Of a DNA stretch of 64,000 bases, positions 34,525-46,373 are shown one piece after another; position 1 is the first letter of the stretch, and each line of letters begins with the position of its first letter. The stretch lies in contig CM072812.1 in NCBI GenBank assembly GCA_037013495.1, forward strand, positions 36,988,001 through 37,052,000. The letters run 5' to 3'. A program made the translations under genes and the position numbers. The DNA is from Hippophae tibetana. Lineage: Eukaryota; Streptophyta; Magnoliopsida; Rosales; Elaeagnaceae. The notes beneath the pieces were generated by a model. That model searched no databases, was not told where the DNA came from, and worked only from the letters and a program-made list of their open reading frames with translations.

Positions 34525-35145
34525 TGTTAGGTGTAGTTCGATTTATAGAGATAGAAGCTAGAGAGAAGTTGGAGAAATTTATAGAATGCATGGATCTCTT
34601 AGGAAGTCTATATATATATATAGAGTATTACATGTACATGTGTCGATTACCTAAGGTATGCACAATTAAGCATTTTAGGGGGTACAAAAGTAAAAGCAAA
34701 CATATTTATAGTCTAAGGTCGCCATCCTATAGCTCGGGCTGGTGGTCGACCCTTTAGATACCAAAGCTCCATAGGATGGATCTTTCCCACAAGTGTATTT
34801 ATGGTTACGGGCATAGGTAGGTCTGATAAGCTTAGGTTGTTAGATGGGTCGGGCTCCAAGTCAGTCCATATGTCCAAATTCCCAGATAGCAGATCTAAAC
34901 TATTCAACTTTCCTAATAAATATTTGTCAGTTGATTGGAGAGAGAAAAATGGGTCTCTATATAAGGAAGTGCCTGGGCTGAGCCTCATTTCATCATTTCC
35001 TACCCATAAGACAAAAATCAAGAGAAAAAACGTTATGTCGTCTCAGCTTGAGCCATAAAAAATTTTCAATTTGATGGTAAGAAATAAGCTCGGCACATAT
35101 CTTACTTGTTTAGATTTTTGGAGTAAAAATTCTTCAAGACTAACA
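34525..35145 (+). repeat. Possible LTR of a Ty3/gypsy-type element
   Basis: The block starts TGTTAGG and ends ACTAACA, has a TATA box (TCTATATAAGG at about 34957-34967) and lies just before sequence resembling gypsy-type putative transposase. No second LTR or clear primer site was found, so boundaries are tentative. Confidence 0.4.
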
Positions 35146-35239
35146 CTTTTCTATTTTCTTTTCAGGTCGGGTTAAAGAATCATTCCCTTTTTTTTATTTC
35201 AAACTCGAACTTAGGTAATTTCTTCTTCTTGTGCCTTAC

Positions 35240-36170
35240 CTTTTGATGTTTTGCCATATTTTGTAAAGACTACACAGAGAAAACACCTTATGCTTGGACT
35301 TCTAGGAGAGCCCACAATATCCTACTTTCTTGGTCAGCTAGAAAATGATGATGTAAGGTCTTCTAATGAGACAAGCACTTCCAACGAAGGAGATCTATCT
35401 CAACCTCAACCTTATACCTCCATCTTTTACCCACAATCTATACCAATGATTAGGTTGAATGTGTCTTAGAATCAGATATCAATCCCTAGGTCATGGAGGA
35501 AGAAAACAAGGAAAATAAGGGTTAGAGAGCCTACAAGCCATACCAAAGGTTGTACGGCCAAGGTTAAGACCAGTGGCCTGTCACCTCAGGATGAAGAGAG
35601 GTTGAGGAAAACATACGACATCCCCTCCTTAGTTCAAATAATGATTCTAATGTCGGGAGCTTGTGATAGTGACCCACCTTCAATTGGGTGGATAGTTTTT
35701 CGCACTAGGTTAGTTGATGCTTAATAGAGTAAGGTACCTACTCTACTTTACACTGATATGCAAAGAGCTTGGGATGGAGCTGGAGATGCCCAAGTTCAAT
35801 GAAGCCTATGTATTGAAGTAGAACCTAATAGGCCTGAGGAGGATATATATGTCAGTAAAGTAGGATCGAGGCATAAACGGGGCTTTCCCTAATTACGAGA
35901 AGAATTGGAAGGAATATTTCTTCTACATCTCAGGCCGATAGGAAACTCATATTAGTGACATGATGCTAATAAAGAGCACTTGAACTGATACAGATGTTGT
36001 GATAAGGAATATAGGCTCCTTCATCATAACCTTAAGTGAGGAGGCAAAGTACTGACAGGTTGATATCCAAAACTATCTATATGAGAAAACCTCGTGGAGT
36101 TAACTAGTAAACACTCTGTGCTTTGTTGCATGTGGGTTGATGAGGTAGGGCTTAATGGAGCCTCCCATAG
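35240..36170 (+). pseudogene. Decayed 'putative gypsy-type transposase' / gag-like ORF
   Basis: The forward frames contain LRKTYDIPSLVQIMI (about 35610-35645), a short acidic and Pro-rich N-terminal part (35251-35469), then after stops TLICKELGMELEMPKFNEAY (about 35740-35800) and GAFPNYEKNWKEYFFYISG (about 35880-35935). This matches the layout of plant 'transposase (putative) gypsy type' proteins, in which an Y-x-IP start is followed by a PLHPF-type segment and an NWK-x-FFF-x phrase. Biochemical role is not known. Many stops make it a relic. Confidence 0.55.
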
Positions 36171-36900
36171 GATCATGTTTGGATGATAGGAATGAGAGTA
36201 GAAAGGAATTAATTACATGTATTTTTATGTTTGGTTGTGTTAAAGAGTAATAATAGAATGAAATTCATTCTTAAAATAGCAGAAATAACAATATAATAGT
36301 AATATTGTTCCATTTTCGTTCAATTTAATTACCATTTTATTCTCATTACTTTTATATTATGTGAACTAAATGTCTTCTTAATTCTATTTTTATTAAAAAG
36401 TGATCACATAATGACAGAGTAAATTTTTTTCATTTTATTTTTTAATTTTTCAATTGTATTAAATAGATATTATTTTAACTTAAATAAATTGTAACTTAAA
36501 GAATTGAAAAAAATTTAAAAATTGTGAATAAAAAACATAAAAAATGATTTTTTATTCTTATGTTCTCACTTTTTATAACAATAGGACTAGATTATCACAA
36601 AAATAAATATAAAATATGAATATTATTTTTAAAATAAGTATAAGTCTTTTAATGTCATCCTGTTATTTTTAATACAAAGTAAAAAAAAATCCAATTACTC
36701 CTTAATACAATAATTAACCATAATTTACAATTAATTATAACTGATTGTGTCAATCTATTAAATTTTTCTCCATAGGATAAAGAATCTCTTTGAATAACTA
36801 TAGCACAAAATTGAAAAAAAAAAAACAAAAATCCAAGTTATAGAAAAACACCGTAATATCAATCCTACAAATGAACACCAAATATAACAGTGCTCAATTC
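36170..36900. mobile_element. Possible MITE-like element related to the ends of 27385-28370
   Basis: GGATCATGTTTGGATGATAG (from 36170) with AATTAATT and GTTTGGTTGTGTTA further in resembles the inverted right end of the 27385-28370 element. An ATCCTACAAATGAACACCAA sequence near 36866-36885 could be the other end. The inside is AT-rich and lacks telomere-like repeats. Boundaries are tentative. Confidence 0.35.
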
Positions 36901-37400
36901 TTTTTTATCAATCTTACAAAAAGCTTGAAAATCCAATAAGTCAATGAGCTTTTTCTAAGAGTTTCAACTCAAATATTCAACCTTGAAAAACCCTTATAAA
37001 AAAATTTGAATTGTTTCTCTTTTAGTGATAATTATTAGATTCTTTATTAAAATTTTAATATTAAAAATTAAATATTATTTTTTAATTGATTTAGGAGAAT
37101 GAATCAGCCAATTCTCAAGCTATTTAGGCTAGAGCCTAAATTTAAGGAAGAACCTAATTTATAGAGTGTCTTTTAATTTTTTGATATATAATAATAAAAT
37201 AATCTTTATTTCGTTAAAATCAAGCCTTTATAATAATCTATTAGAGGATGATAACTAATATATTATTGAGATTTAGCATATATTCACTTATGTTTTTAAG
37301 TTTGTAAAAATGTCTAAAATACCCTTAAACTTCATGGTTAATATTATTGGTGTCCTTAAAAACTAATGGTTTTAACTTTTTCATCCATTCCTATTCATAT

Positions 37401-37412
37401 GCCTCTGATACC
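37401..37412 (-). other. tRNA-Met primer-binding site of pararetrovirus copy 2
   Basis: The minus strand reads TGGTATCAGAGG. The following bases (AATAG, GGATGGATGAAAAA, ACCATTAG) line up with those after the copy-1 primer site. A second primer-like motif, TGGTATCAAAGC, lies at 39174-39185. Confidence 0.65.
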
Positions 37413-37582
37413 AATTTCTACTTATTTATTCGAAGTAGGTGCCGATTCATGGTCACCATCCCATTGTAGCCAAGCAATACCTATTAGATAGCAGATGTGG
37501 CAACCTTTAAAGATTTTCCTTAGGCACAAACATGGAGTAAGGTAGAGAGCCTCTTTTCCTTCTTTATAGGAGTGAGAGTTAT

Positions 37583-39153
37583 TGATGAGCGAAAACCGGG
37601 ATCGCCGATTCTTACCAATACTTTGGTTTTAATATTTATAAAACTCTCGCAAGTGCACGAATCATTTCGTAGAAAATGATAAGTATACTCCCAAGGTCGA
37701 TCTAAGGAAGGAATGTATGTGGTTTTTAATTTATTTTCAAACTTTTAAAAACGAAATTAAATCCTAAACATCCTGTCACGATAGTTTGGTTTTTGTGTTT
37801 CTAATCTAATAACATAAAAATAAACATAGATACAGATTAAATAAATATAATCTAATAACATAAAAATAAACATAGATACAAATTTAATAAATATTTATCT
37901 AAAAATAAATATAAATACAGATTTAATAAATATTTATGCAAATTTTATCATTTATATTAGTGGAGTATTTATGGATATAATAACTAAATTAATTATGCTT
38001 GCTCATATTATCTAGGTTATTAAATATATAAATTGAAATTTTATTGATTCTTTTTTTTTTATATAAATACCACTTTTGGTGGGGTTAGATATTCTTTGTT
38101 AACTAAACAAATCAATTAACACCTATGGGTGGGGTTGATAACTAATTTGGTTAATTAAATTATTTCATTTTTCTAAGAGATTGAAAATGAACCATTTAAA
38201 TGCCACCTTTGGTAGGGTTAGACAGTTTAAACTTTATTCAAGGTGTCCAAATTAAACATAAGAATTTAATTATCCGAGTACTAACTTTCAAGTTTTAAAA
38301 CCACTATTGAAAACATGTTGTCAATACATTTTCACATAATAATTCTTATAAAAACTTTTGAAATAGAGTTTCACTCTAACTACCGGGCGATTGTACCAAC
38401 AAATAAAAGAGCTCTTTTAACTATCTAAGAGAATTTAACTAAAAACTAAGAAAGAAACTAAGAAAAGCTTAAAAACTAAGAAATGAGAGAAAGAAAGAAG
38501 AGAAAAGAGTGTTTTGAAGGTGTGTTTTGACGTGAAGGGAAGATGGGTATTTATAGGTGAGGATGAAGAGAAAAAATGAGTAAAAAAAATGTTAAAAAAA
38601 TGTAAAAACGCGTAATGGAAATGATGAGGTCATTAATGACGTCATCATGACATCATGGGGGCGGCTGCACGTGAAAAATGGGGCGAAAAGGCGTCGGCAC
38701 GCGCGGAAGGGCTGCTGGGCGCACAGGGGGGGGGGGTGTCGCTGCGCGCAGCTCGGCATGCGTGAACAGTAGCCGCGCGCTGGGGTGCGTGCAGATTGGG
38801 GCACTGGGGCGCGCGGGCGTGGGCGCTGGGGCGTGCGGCTGGGCAGCTGGGCGCGATTTTCTCCTTTTTGACATTTTTGAACTTTTTGACCCATTTTGTC
38901 CAATTTTTCCATGTTTGTTGACCTTTCCCCATTTATTTATTAATATATTTGTGATGTATTGCTTCAAGTATTCCTCTTTGAGTCTTTAAGTTGCGTTTTT
39001 AAGCCAAAATACCTGAAAAACAATAAAAATACCCGTGATTCCGAAAAAGACAAATTTATATAAATATATGATAAAACATATAAATATATATATTTTTAAT
39101 CAATTAATGTGCATAAAATCATGGTTATTTTAGTGCTTTTTGAGCACTCATCA
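37583..39153 (+). repeat. Solo LTR of 1571 bp with GTTAT target duplication and GC-rich core
   Basis: The ends are TGATGAG and CTCATCA (7-bp perfect inverted), flanked by GTTAT on both sides (37578-37582 and 39154-39158). A TATA box (TATTTATAGG, 38549-38558) and poly(A) signal (AATAAA, 39022-39027) in the same direction fix plus orientation. It also has a 46-bp tandem repeat (37802-37893) and a strikingly GC-rich core (38655-38855) in an AT-rich neighbourhood. Open frames on both strands of the core are a GC effect. It lies within pararetrovirus copy 2. Confidence 0.8.
37802..37893. repeat. 46-bp tandem repeat in the solo LTR
   Basis: TAATCTAATAACATAAAAAT begins at 37802 and again at 37848; a shorter degenerate third unit follows. 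Confidence 0.8.
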
Positions 39154-39465
39154 GTTATTTACTTCTATTACATGCTTTGATACCAATTTGGGTTTTTTGA
39201 TCGCCAGAGACTGGTATGACAACATTTTAGTCAGTTTGAAATAAATGTACTAGGTAAGTTATTAGAACTTTGATAAATCATATATATTGAATACACATTT
39301 TTTTTCTATTCGTAATATATAAACATGTTTTTTTTGTATATACAATGTTTTTGTAATATTTAAAGAAGTATTATCTAAACATTAGGTTTTTGAATTCCTC
39401 TTCTTCTATTCTTATATATTTTTTATTAAAATAGTCTCTTAATATCTTTGAAACATGATAGTTTA

Positions 39466-39681
39466 TTATGTTGTGATAGCTTTAATATAATCTATATAGA
39501 TATCTAATAAAGAGTTGAACCTTCTAAAATTTTCAAAACAGGTTTCATAATGCTCATCTTTGAAATGATTATTTAAGACTAAGAGATAGCATTTATCAAA
39601 TTTTTCTAATATAATTAGATTTTTATCTTTCAATTTAATTTCTTTCAAATTGGTTCTTTGATGTTTGTTTATTCCTATCAC
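39466..39681 (-). pseudogene. Leader-region short ORF of pararetrovirus copy 2
   Basis: An open frame of 71 codons (NNHFKDEHYETCFENFRRFN and DIYIDYIKAI) corresponds to a decayed stretch in the copy-1 leader (21240-21420). Its conservation between copies suggests it once was a small viral gene or part of one. No domain is recognised. Confidence 0.5.
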
Positions 39682-39819
39682 TTAATTATTATTATTATAA
39701 TATTGAGATATTTCTATATTCATTTTATCAGTATTATCACTTGATATAAGCAAATATTTTAACATCTAAGATTCTTAATTGACTTAAATTTATAATTATT
39801 TTACCTGAATATAATGGGT

Positions 39820-41120
39820 CTACCCAATCTTCCCTTCTGTTCGTCTCCTTTTGTTACACCTATTATGCCTCAGCTTTGTGCAAAACTCAACACCTTCATA
39901 GTAATGGTGAACCTTTTGTATCCATACATAGATGACATAAACTTCTTTTTTCCTTAGCACATGTTGTTGACTAAGACGTGGGTCTACATCTTCTTTTTCT
40001 ATGTCATCTTTTGCCAACGTTTCTTCTCTTTATTCTTCTTTGTCGTATTCTATTGACAATCATTTTGATGACGTTGATAATGATACATATTCATCTTCTT
40101 GATTTTTGATGTAGTAAATGCATCTATAATCTTTAGTGGCTTTTTTGGTATAGAAGTAGAATACCTTTTGTGTTTCTTACCTATTTTTTGGTTGTTGTTA
40201 TTAAAATTAGTTTCATATTTGATAATTTTCTCATCATCTTCTTCTGACAAAGCCATGCTATTGTGAAAAATGATAATGACTTTACTAGTTGAATAATTTA
40301 CTTTGATCTTAATAGAGTTGTCAATCTATTTGAATTTATAGTAAATTTGGCCTAACTTTTGACCTCTTAATACACAGAGTTCTTTTGTATTGAATTCATT
40401 TTCTAGAAATGCCTTTAGTTTAGGAAATTCTCTAGTTGTGTTGGAAATTTGTATCTTGATGAAGTGGTAGGGACTGATACATCTTTCCTTATTTCAGTCC
40501 ATTAGCGAATTGAAAAATCTGAGATAAATAGGCTTGTCTCCTGCTTTAATATTCTTTCTGAAGTTTTTGATTACTCTTTTAAAATTCTCTAGGAAATAAT
40601 TTATTTTGTTTAAATTAATTCCTGGATATATATTTTATATTAGTCCTGCATGGAAAGCTTTATAAACAAATATTAGATCAGCTTCTTCCAAGATATTGAA
40701 TTTACTTTCTATATGAAATTCCTTGTCTGTGGTATAGAACTTCATATCTTCAATATATTCCTAGTTAGATTCTTGGCCAAGTTATAGAGACTCAACCATT
40801 GTGATTTGTTGAGATTTATATATTGGTTCTTCTTATCTTCAATGATTGGTGAATTTATGGGGGATGTCTCCCTAACTAGCACTAGATGCTTTACTATTTT
40901 TGATGTATTTGGGAGAGATGCTTCCCTAGATGCTGTAGAATAATTTCTTACTATCTCTTCTAAATTTTATTAGTTTTGGTGTTTTGTTATTGGCATAACT
41001 GCTTTCAGTTTCTATTCTATTAATGAAGGCTCTATAAGTTACTCCATTTATTCCTAGATAATATTTACTGGCTTCTGCCCAGTTGTTATAGATTCCTGAC
41101 TTTGGGCCATTATAGACCAT
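39820..41120 (-). pseudogene. Second ORF of pararetrovirus copy 2 (viroplasmin-like and downstream parts)
   Basis: The segment 41120-40926 reads MVYNGPKSGIYNNWAEASKY, a viroplasmin/TAV-like domain, followed after stops by a serine-rich middle, then 40256-40050 (SIPKKPLKIIDAFTTSKIKK) and 40017-39820. A coiled coil precedes it (about 41470-41380). In copy 1 the same order is seen, but with the promoter block between the last two parts. Confidence 0.65.
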
Positions 41121-41499
41121 ATAAGTTTTTTTTGTTCTTCCTTTTCTACTTCATCTGTCCATTTGAGTTTTTTGGTTTCAGAGTTTTTACTCTCTTTTAA
41201 ATTGTTAAGTTCTTCTTTTTTTCATTTTGAATTCTTTCTTTAGAAGTTTCACCTATTTTATATTGAATTTTTAATGATGATTCCTCTTTTGAGTTCTCAG
41301 ATTCTAAGAGTTTTTTTGAACAATTAAGTTATTTCTTTTTATTTCCTATCTTTATGTGAGATTTTTTGAGGTATAATAGCTCGAGTTGTTCATGTAAGAA
41401 TTTTATCTCCTTTTCCTTTATCTTGATTTTCATATGAAGATGTTTCATTCTTGAAAGCATAGAAATAATTAGAGGTGTTAATTATATACTAAGAGCATC

Positions 41500-42000
41500 T
41501 GTATTCAACATTGAAATTGTAGTGCTTAAACTACTGTTGACATCTAACTAATCTTCCTTGTTTGTAATCACCTACAATGTTAGTTCTTAAGAAATAATCA
41601 AAATTAATATTATATGTTCTAACAATGAATCTAAAACTTATAATATATATTGCAAATTTTTTAATAGTTCTTTTAACCTCTAAATATTCTTTTTTATTAC
41701 CGTGGTAATTTTATTCTAGACATTGAAAAGATTCTAATGTATACCTACAAAGATATTCATCTCTGTCACCTACTTTTTCGTTCAAAAATTTTCCCCAATA
41801 TTATTTATTAAGCATCTGTTTCAATTTTCATTTCATCATTTATCCTTGGATGGTATAATAAAATTGGTAATTTTTTTTACCTTTGCTTTTAATTTATCCA
41901 TATACAAAGTATCTTGTTCTATCCATTTTCAGAAATGATTTTTTTTCAATTTTACGTGTAAAGGTTTTCTCATCTATGCATGTTTCTTGATATATGCCTC
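41500..42000 (-). pseudogene. Caulimovirid RNase H (copy 2)
   Basis: By position between RT and viroplasmin ORF, and by text similar to copy 1 (short matching phrases such as YLCRYTLESFQ), this region is the RNase H. It is heavily broken. Confidence 0.55.
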
Positions 42001-42249
42001 TACATATGTCAAGTATCTTAAAACTCTTTGTAATTGATTTTTATCTTTTAATTCACTAGAAAAATCCTGGATGTTATTTAGTATATGAGGTTGTAGATTA
42101 TATTTTTCATCTTCAATTTCCAACCCTAAATACTTAGTTTTTTTGTTGAGGAAGTACTGCTTTCTTTTCAGATAATACAATGCCTTATTTCCTACATTCT
42201 TGTAGAATATTAATAATATCCAAATAATATTTATTTAATTTTTTGTTTA

Positions 42250-42700
42250 AAACCAAAATATCATCTATATAGAAAATAAATATTTTATAATCTTTTGAAG
42301 ATGTTATCCACATGTTTTGAAAGATATCTGGAGCTTATTTTAGTCTAAAAGGTACAACAGTCAATTGAAATTGTCCTTGAAGGCAACTAAATGTCATTAA
42401 TTTTTGAGATTTTTCATCGAGTCTTACTTGCCAAAATCCACTTTTGAAATCAAGACTTGAGAAATATTTCTTTACTTTTATTAATGATAATAATTCTTCT
42501 TTCTTTGGAATAAAATATCTATCATCAATGGTTTTTTTATTCAATGTTTTGAAGTTTATTACCATTCTTTTTTTTTTCAACTAAGAATGTTGGACTTGAG
42601 TGAGACAAATTACTTGGTATTATGACTTTTAATTTCAATAGTTCTTGAATTTGTCTTTCAAATTCAATCTTGTCTTCTGTAATATAAATCATTAATTTGA
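42250..42700 (-). pseudogene. Caulimovirid reverse transcriptase (copy 2), YIDD kept
   Basis: The open part 42580-42335 reads MVINFKTLNKKTIDDRYFIP, then LKVKKYFSSLDFKSGFWQVRL-like text and FSCLQGQFQLTVVPF. The catalytic motif YIDDI is intact near 42255-42270, unlike copy 1. Stops and shifts around it still prevent a full product. A part further on (41974-42180) continues the connection domain (ETKYLGLEIEDEKYNLQPHI-type text). Confidence 0.8.
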
Positions 42701-43039
42701 CTCTTATAACCTTGTTAGGGTTTCAATTTTATGTTGACCATTGTCTTATATTTATTAATTTTTGGATCCAAAATATTTTTTGAGCTGACTGTTTTTAATA
42801 GTTGTTAGGGCTTTATTTTCTTGTATTTCATTAAGAAAATAATTTTGTTTCTCTTTTATATTTAATGAAATATTTTCTAAATAAGGTTTTGACTGTTTTA
42901 TCTCACCACATTTTTGCTTATTATGTTGTTGCATAAAAGTTGGGTTTGATACGGTTAAAACTTTTCTTATTTTTGATGCATAAATGTTATTACCATCTAG
43001 TATTGTTAGACTTATTTTATCTAAATATTGTGTAAAAGG

Positions 43040-43411
43040 TTAATATAGGTTTAGAAAATTATTTCCTATCAATAAATCAACTCTTGTTTCCTGTTGATAT
43101 ATGGTAGGAATATGAAACTTTTCTCCTCCTATCATTATATCTATATCTTTTAAAATTTTATCAAAATTTATTGTAGTATTATTAACAATTTTTACAATTA
43201 AATATTTTGGTGAGTGTTTCCAATGTTCTTCTGGAAACACGTATTTACTTTCTATACAAATACTAGCTTTGGTATCTATATATATATGTAGATGATAGCT
43301 AACATAACCTTTAAATTTTAGTTCTACTTTGATGTAGGTATTATTTGAATTTATAATATTATAAAAATCATTCATCTTATGGTGAAGAATACCTATAATC
43401 TGAGTGTTCAA
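43040..43411 (-). pseudogene. Caulimovirid aspartic protease (copy 2)
   Basis: An open frame of 123 codons carries YIDTKASICIESKYVF (active site DTKAS where the family has DTGAS) and IMIGGEKFHIPTIYQQETRV followed by LLIGNNFLNLY. The Gly to Lys change removes a key active-site residue. Confidence 0.8.
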
Positions 43412-43583
43412 ATTCTCACTCAGTTATTTCTTCTTCATTTTCTTTCAATAGATAAATATTATAACTATCATTTATATCATATTTTTCTATTAGTTCTAAT
43501 TCTATCTTAAACGCTTCCTCTAAGATTTTTACTTTATGTGGAAATTCTTTTTAAAACAATTTCCTATGTTAAAGCTTGCTTGA

Positions 43584-44560
43584 ACATTTATTGGCATAGT
43601 GTTCTTCATTACAAATGCAACATTTGCATTTTTTCTTTCCTTAAGGGCAATAATTCCTATTTTTAGGATGTTTATATGTTTTCCTTCTAAAATATTTTTT
43701 TTATAGATTTTTCTATTAAATCTTATTTTTTGAATTTTTATTTTTTAAATCTCTTATATTTTTTTATTTTTGTTTGTGTGATTTTATGTTATATCTATAT
43801 TTTTCTAATGTCCTAAAATCTCTTGTATCATAACAAATTTTATCATTTTTTCTTTTTTATATTATTTTCTTTATTGCCATTTAATAATTATCTAACTTTT
43901 AATGTTTTTTATTCTTCCTCCTAGGGTGTATGATATAATTTCCCTATTTCTCTGTTCCTAACTTTCTATTAAGGTCTTATATAATATTCTATGTAATTTT
44001 TGGAAAATATTTCTTTATATATTATTTGTATAGAATGTGTCAATTTATGGTAATATATTTTATATTCACAAATAAATGTAACACATATTATAGATTTTCA
44101 TATTTGTTTGATCATATTTGGCTTTATTGATTTTGTATTCATTGGATTCAATGATAGTTTTTTCCTTATCTTTCCAAATAAATTTCTTGTATATTTTATT
44201 TATTACTATATATAAATATTTTTTTCTTGTGGGAGCATTCCCTTATATTAATAAATATTGTTGGTTTGTTAAATTTGAAAACCAAACTTTAATATTTTTT
44301 GTCATTTTATGAGCTACTAATACCCTACAAATTGAAGGGTTTGCTTGTATTGTTTAGTTTGTATAAGGAAACTCATACCACTAGCCTATTCATTTAAAAC
44401 TTTTTTCATATATCTTATACAGTCTAAATTTAAAAGATTGGACTTATAATTATTATTGGGATACTACATCTATTTTCTCAATGCAACCCTTATTTCATTT
44501 TAAGTGGTTGTTTTCTTCTATCTGTGGCGTCATATTCCTCTTTCCTTTGCCTATTTTTTT
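43584..44560 (-). pseudogene. Caulimovirid capsid region (copy 2), zinc knuckle one residue short
   Basis: The knuckle CCICNEEHYANKC (43622-43584) lacks the Gly before the His found in copy 1, so the spacing C-x2-C-x3-H-x4-C is off by one. Upstream sequence to about 44560 matches copy 1 (for example the RKTLTE-like and EQRNRE phrases near 43930-43990). Confidence 0.65.
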
Positions 44561-44639
44561 TTTCTCTATGTAGGTTAGATGTACCTTTTTGATAAGGAGT
44601 TGATAATGAAATTAGTTTCATATAAAATATGAAATCCCT

Positions 44640-45147
44640 GAATTGCTAGGAACGACCCTAAAGAGCATAATATATAAAATATCAAGGTTTAAAATATATA
44701 TTTCATTAATAGTATTGAGACTTATATTTCATAGATATTTCGGGGATATTATAATGATCGATGAAAGTTATAAAAAAACAATACACCAAAGTTATACCAA
44801 TAGAATTATGAAATTTTTAATCAATTTTTAAAATATCAAAACTATTAATTACTTATTTATTAAACTAAATTTCTTATTTTGTAAATATAAATATAAAGTC
44901 ATGAAATATTTATTTTGATATATGAATAAAAACTTATATAATTAAAAGGTTTAAATAATTATTTAAATTAATAAATACAAAATACAAAAATATGTAAATA
45001 TTTATAATATAATAAAAGAAAATTATAATATAAATTTTTCGATAACTAAATATTTTTTTTCTTCTAATTTTAAAAAAATAATGTAAAAACTAGATAAAGA
45101 TATTCAATAATAAATTATTTAAAAATAAATTAATAAGATTAACCATA
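44640..45147. repeat. Dispersed AT-rich repeat, left part (second copy at 63120-63660)
   Basis: From about 44700 the sequence (ATTGAGACTTATATTTCATA, TTCTTATTTTGTA, TGAAATATTTATTTTGATA, GTAAATATTTATAATATAAT) follows the same order as 63210-63520. It is interrupted by the MITE at 45157-46373 and continues to about 46570. No coding sequence. Confidence 0.6.
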
Positions 45148-45156
45148 AAGAATACT

Positions 45157-46373
45157 GGGTTTTTGTCTATAATGAGCATATCCCTTTCAATACTTTAAAA
45201 AAAACGATAATAAATTTTAGTTTAAAAATGGGCAAATCATAACCTATTAAACAATTTTTCAGTCATTTTTTTTTGTCCTTTTCTAACTCTACATTTCACT
45301 AATTCCAAAAGCCCAATTTTTTTATCTTTTTTTTCTCTCTTTCCTTAATTCCCAATACTCTATTTTTTTAAAATATAATCATTCACTAATTTTTAATAAA
45401 TAATAATTTATATTTATATAATAAAAAATATATACTTTTTTATAACAAATAACTTATCAAAATTTTATTATAAAATAATTTAAATTAATAATAATAATAA
45501 ATTATAAAATTTTAAATTATTAAAAACTTTACTAAATAGTTACAATAATTTTTATGAAAAATTATTGACATTTTAAAAAAATAAATTATTTAAGATTAAA
45601 AAAATTAAAAAATACATTACATTGTAACAAATATCTCTAATATTATTATAATTTTAATTATAAATAAGATAACAAATATTTATTAACAATAATTATATTT
45701 AAGTTTTAAAATATAATTAATTTAATATAATTTATATATTTTATTATATTAATAATAAAAATAATTATAATAATATTATATTATATAATATTTTTTCACA
45801 AAATTTGTGATATAATGTTCTATATTTGTATTGTATCTTGTAAAAAATTGGATATAGAGGCTTTATAATTTTGTTTAATAATTTAATTATTTTTATGAAT
45901 ATTATTTTTATATCATAATTATAATTAATATTATAATTATTTATTAAATATAATTATAATTATATTTAATAATAATAATAATAGTAATAATAATAATAAT
46001 AATAATGTGTTATATTATTTATGAATTATCAAAATATTTAGCATATTATTTTCAATATATGTATAAATTGATATTTATTTTATTGTAAAATAAATTATTT
46101 TTTATTTTTTAAAATAATTTTTTTAATATATAATATGATAAAAACATTTATGTATTTAAAATTAATTATAAATTTATAAAATGTTAATATTTTTTTATTT
46201 TTATAATAATTATGTTTTACAAAATGGAGATAATATATTTTTTTTTAAAAATAAAATTGATTAAAAATTTTGCTTCAAGTTTAAGGTAAAATCTTTCCCT
46301 ATTTTTTTTTAAATCTTACTTATGACCATTTTTAAACTATTGTGTGGGAGATTACTTTTATGGACAAAACCCC
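45157..46373. mobile_element. Mutator-like MITE of 1217 bp
   Basis: Ends GGGTTTTTGTCTATAA and TTATGGACAAAACCCC are imperfect inverted repeats that continue inward (TTTAAAAATGG / CCATTTTTAAA). Flanks AAGAATACT (45148-45156) and AAGAATATT (46374-46382) match at eight of nine bases, the 9-bp duplication typical of Mutator-like elements. The inside is extremely AT-rich with no gene. Confidence 0.65.

Larger units (their letters stand above)
37250..44630 (-). mobile_element. Endogenous caulimovirid, copy 2, minus strand, split by a solo LTR
   Basis: From 44630 downward it matches copy 1 in order: capsid region (from copy-1 position about 16540), zinc knuckle, protease, RT, RNase H, coiled coil plus viroplasmin ORF, a further ORF part, leader ORF and, beyond a 1571-bp solo LTR at 37583-39153, a primer site (37401-37412) and the start of the next unit to about 37250. 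The movement-protein end is missing. The promoter and R block of copy 1 (about 20637-20990) is absent. Sequence identity to copy 1 is obvious by eye but far from complete, so these are separate old insertions. Confidence 0.85.

Noticed and set aside
34524..35058. Overlapping frames of 77-102 codons on both strands
   Set aside because: They lie in a probable LTR with TATA box and show no domain.
38592..38989. Several overlapping open frames on both strands with Ala/Arg/Pro/Gly-rich products
   Set aside because: They arise from the GC-rich core of a solo LTR, which has few stop codons by composition. No domain, and the frames overlap on opposite strands.
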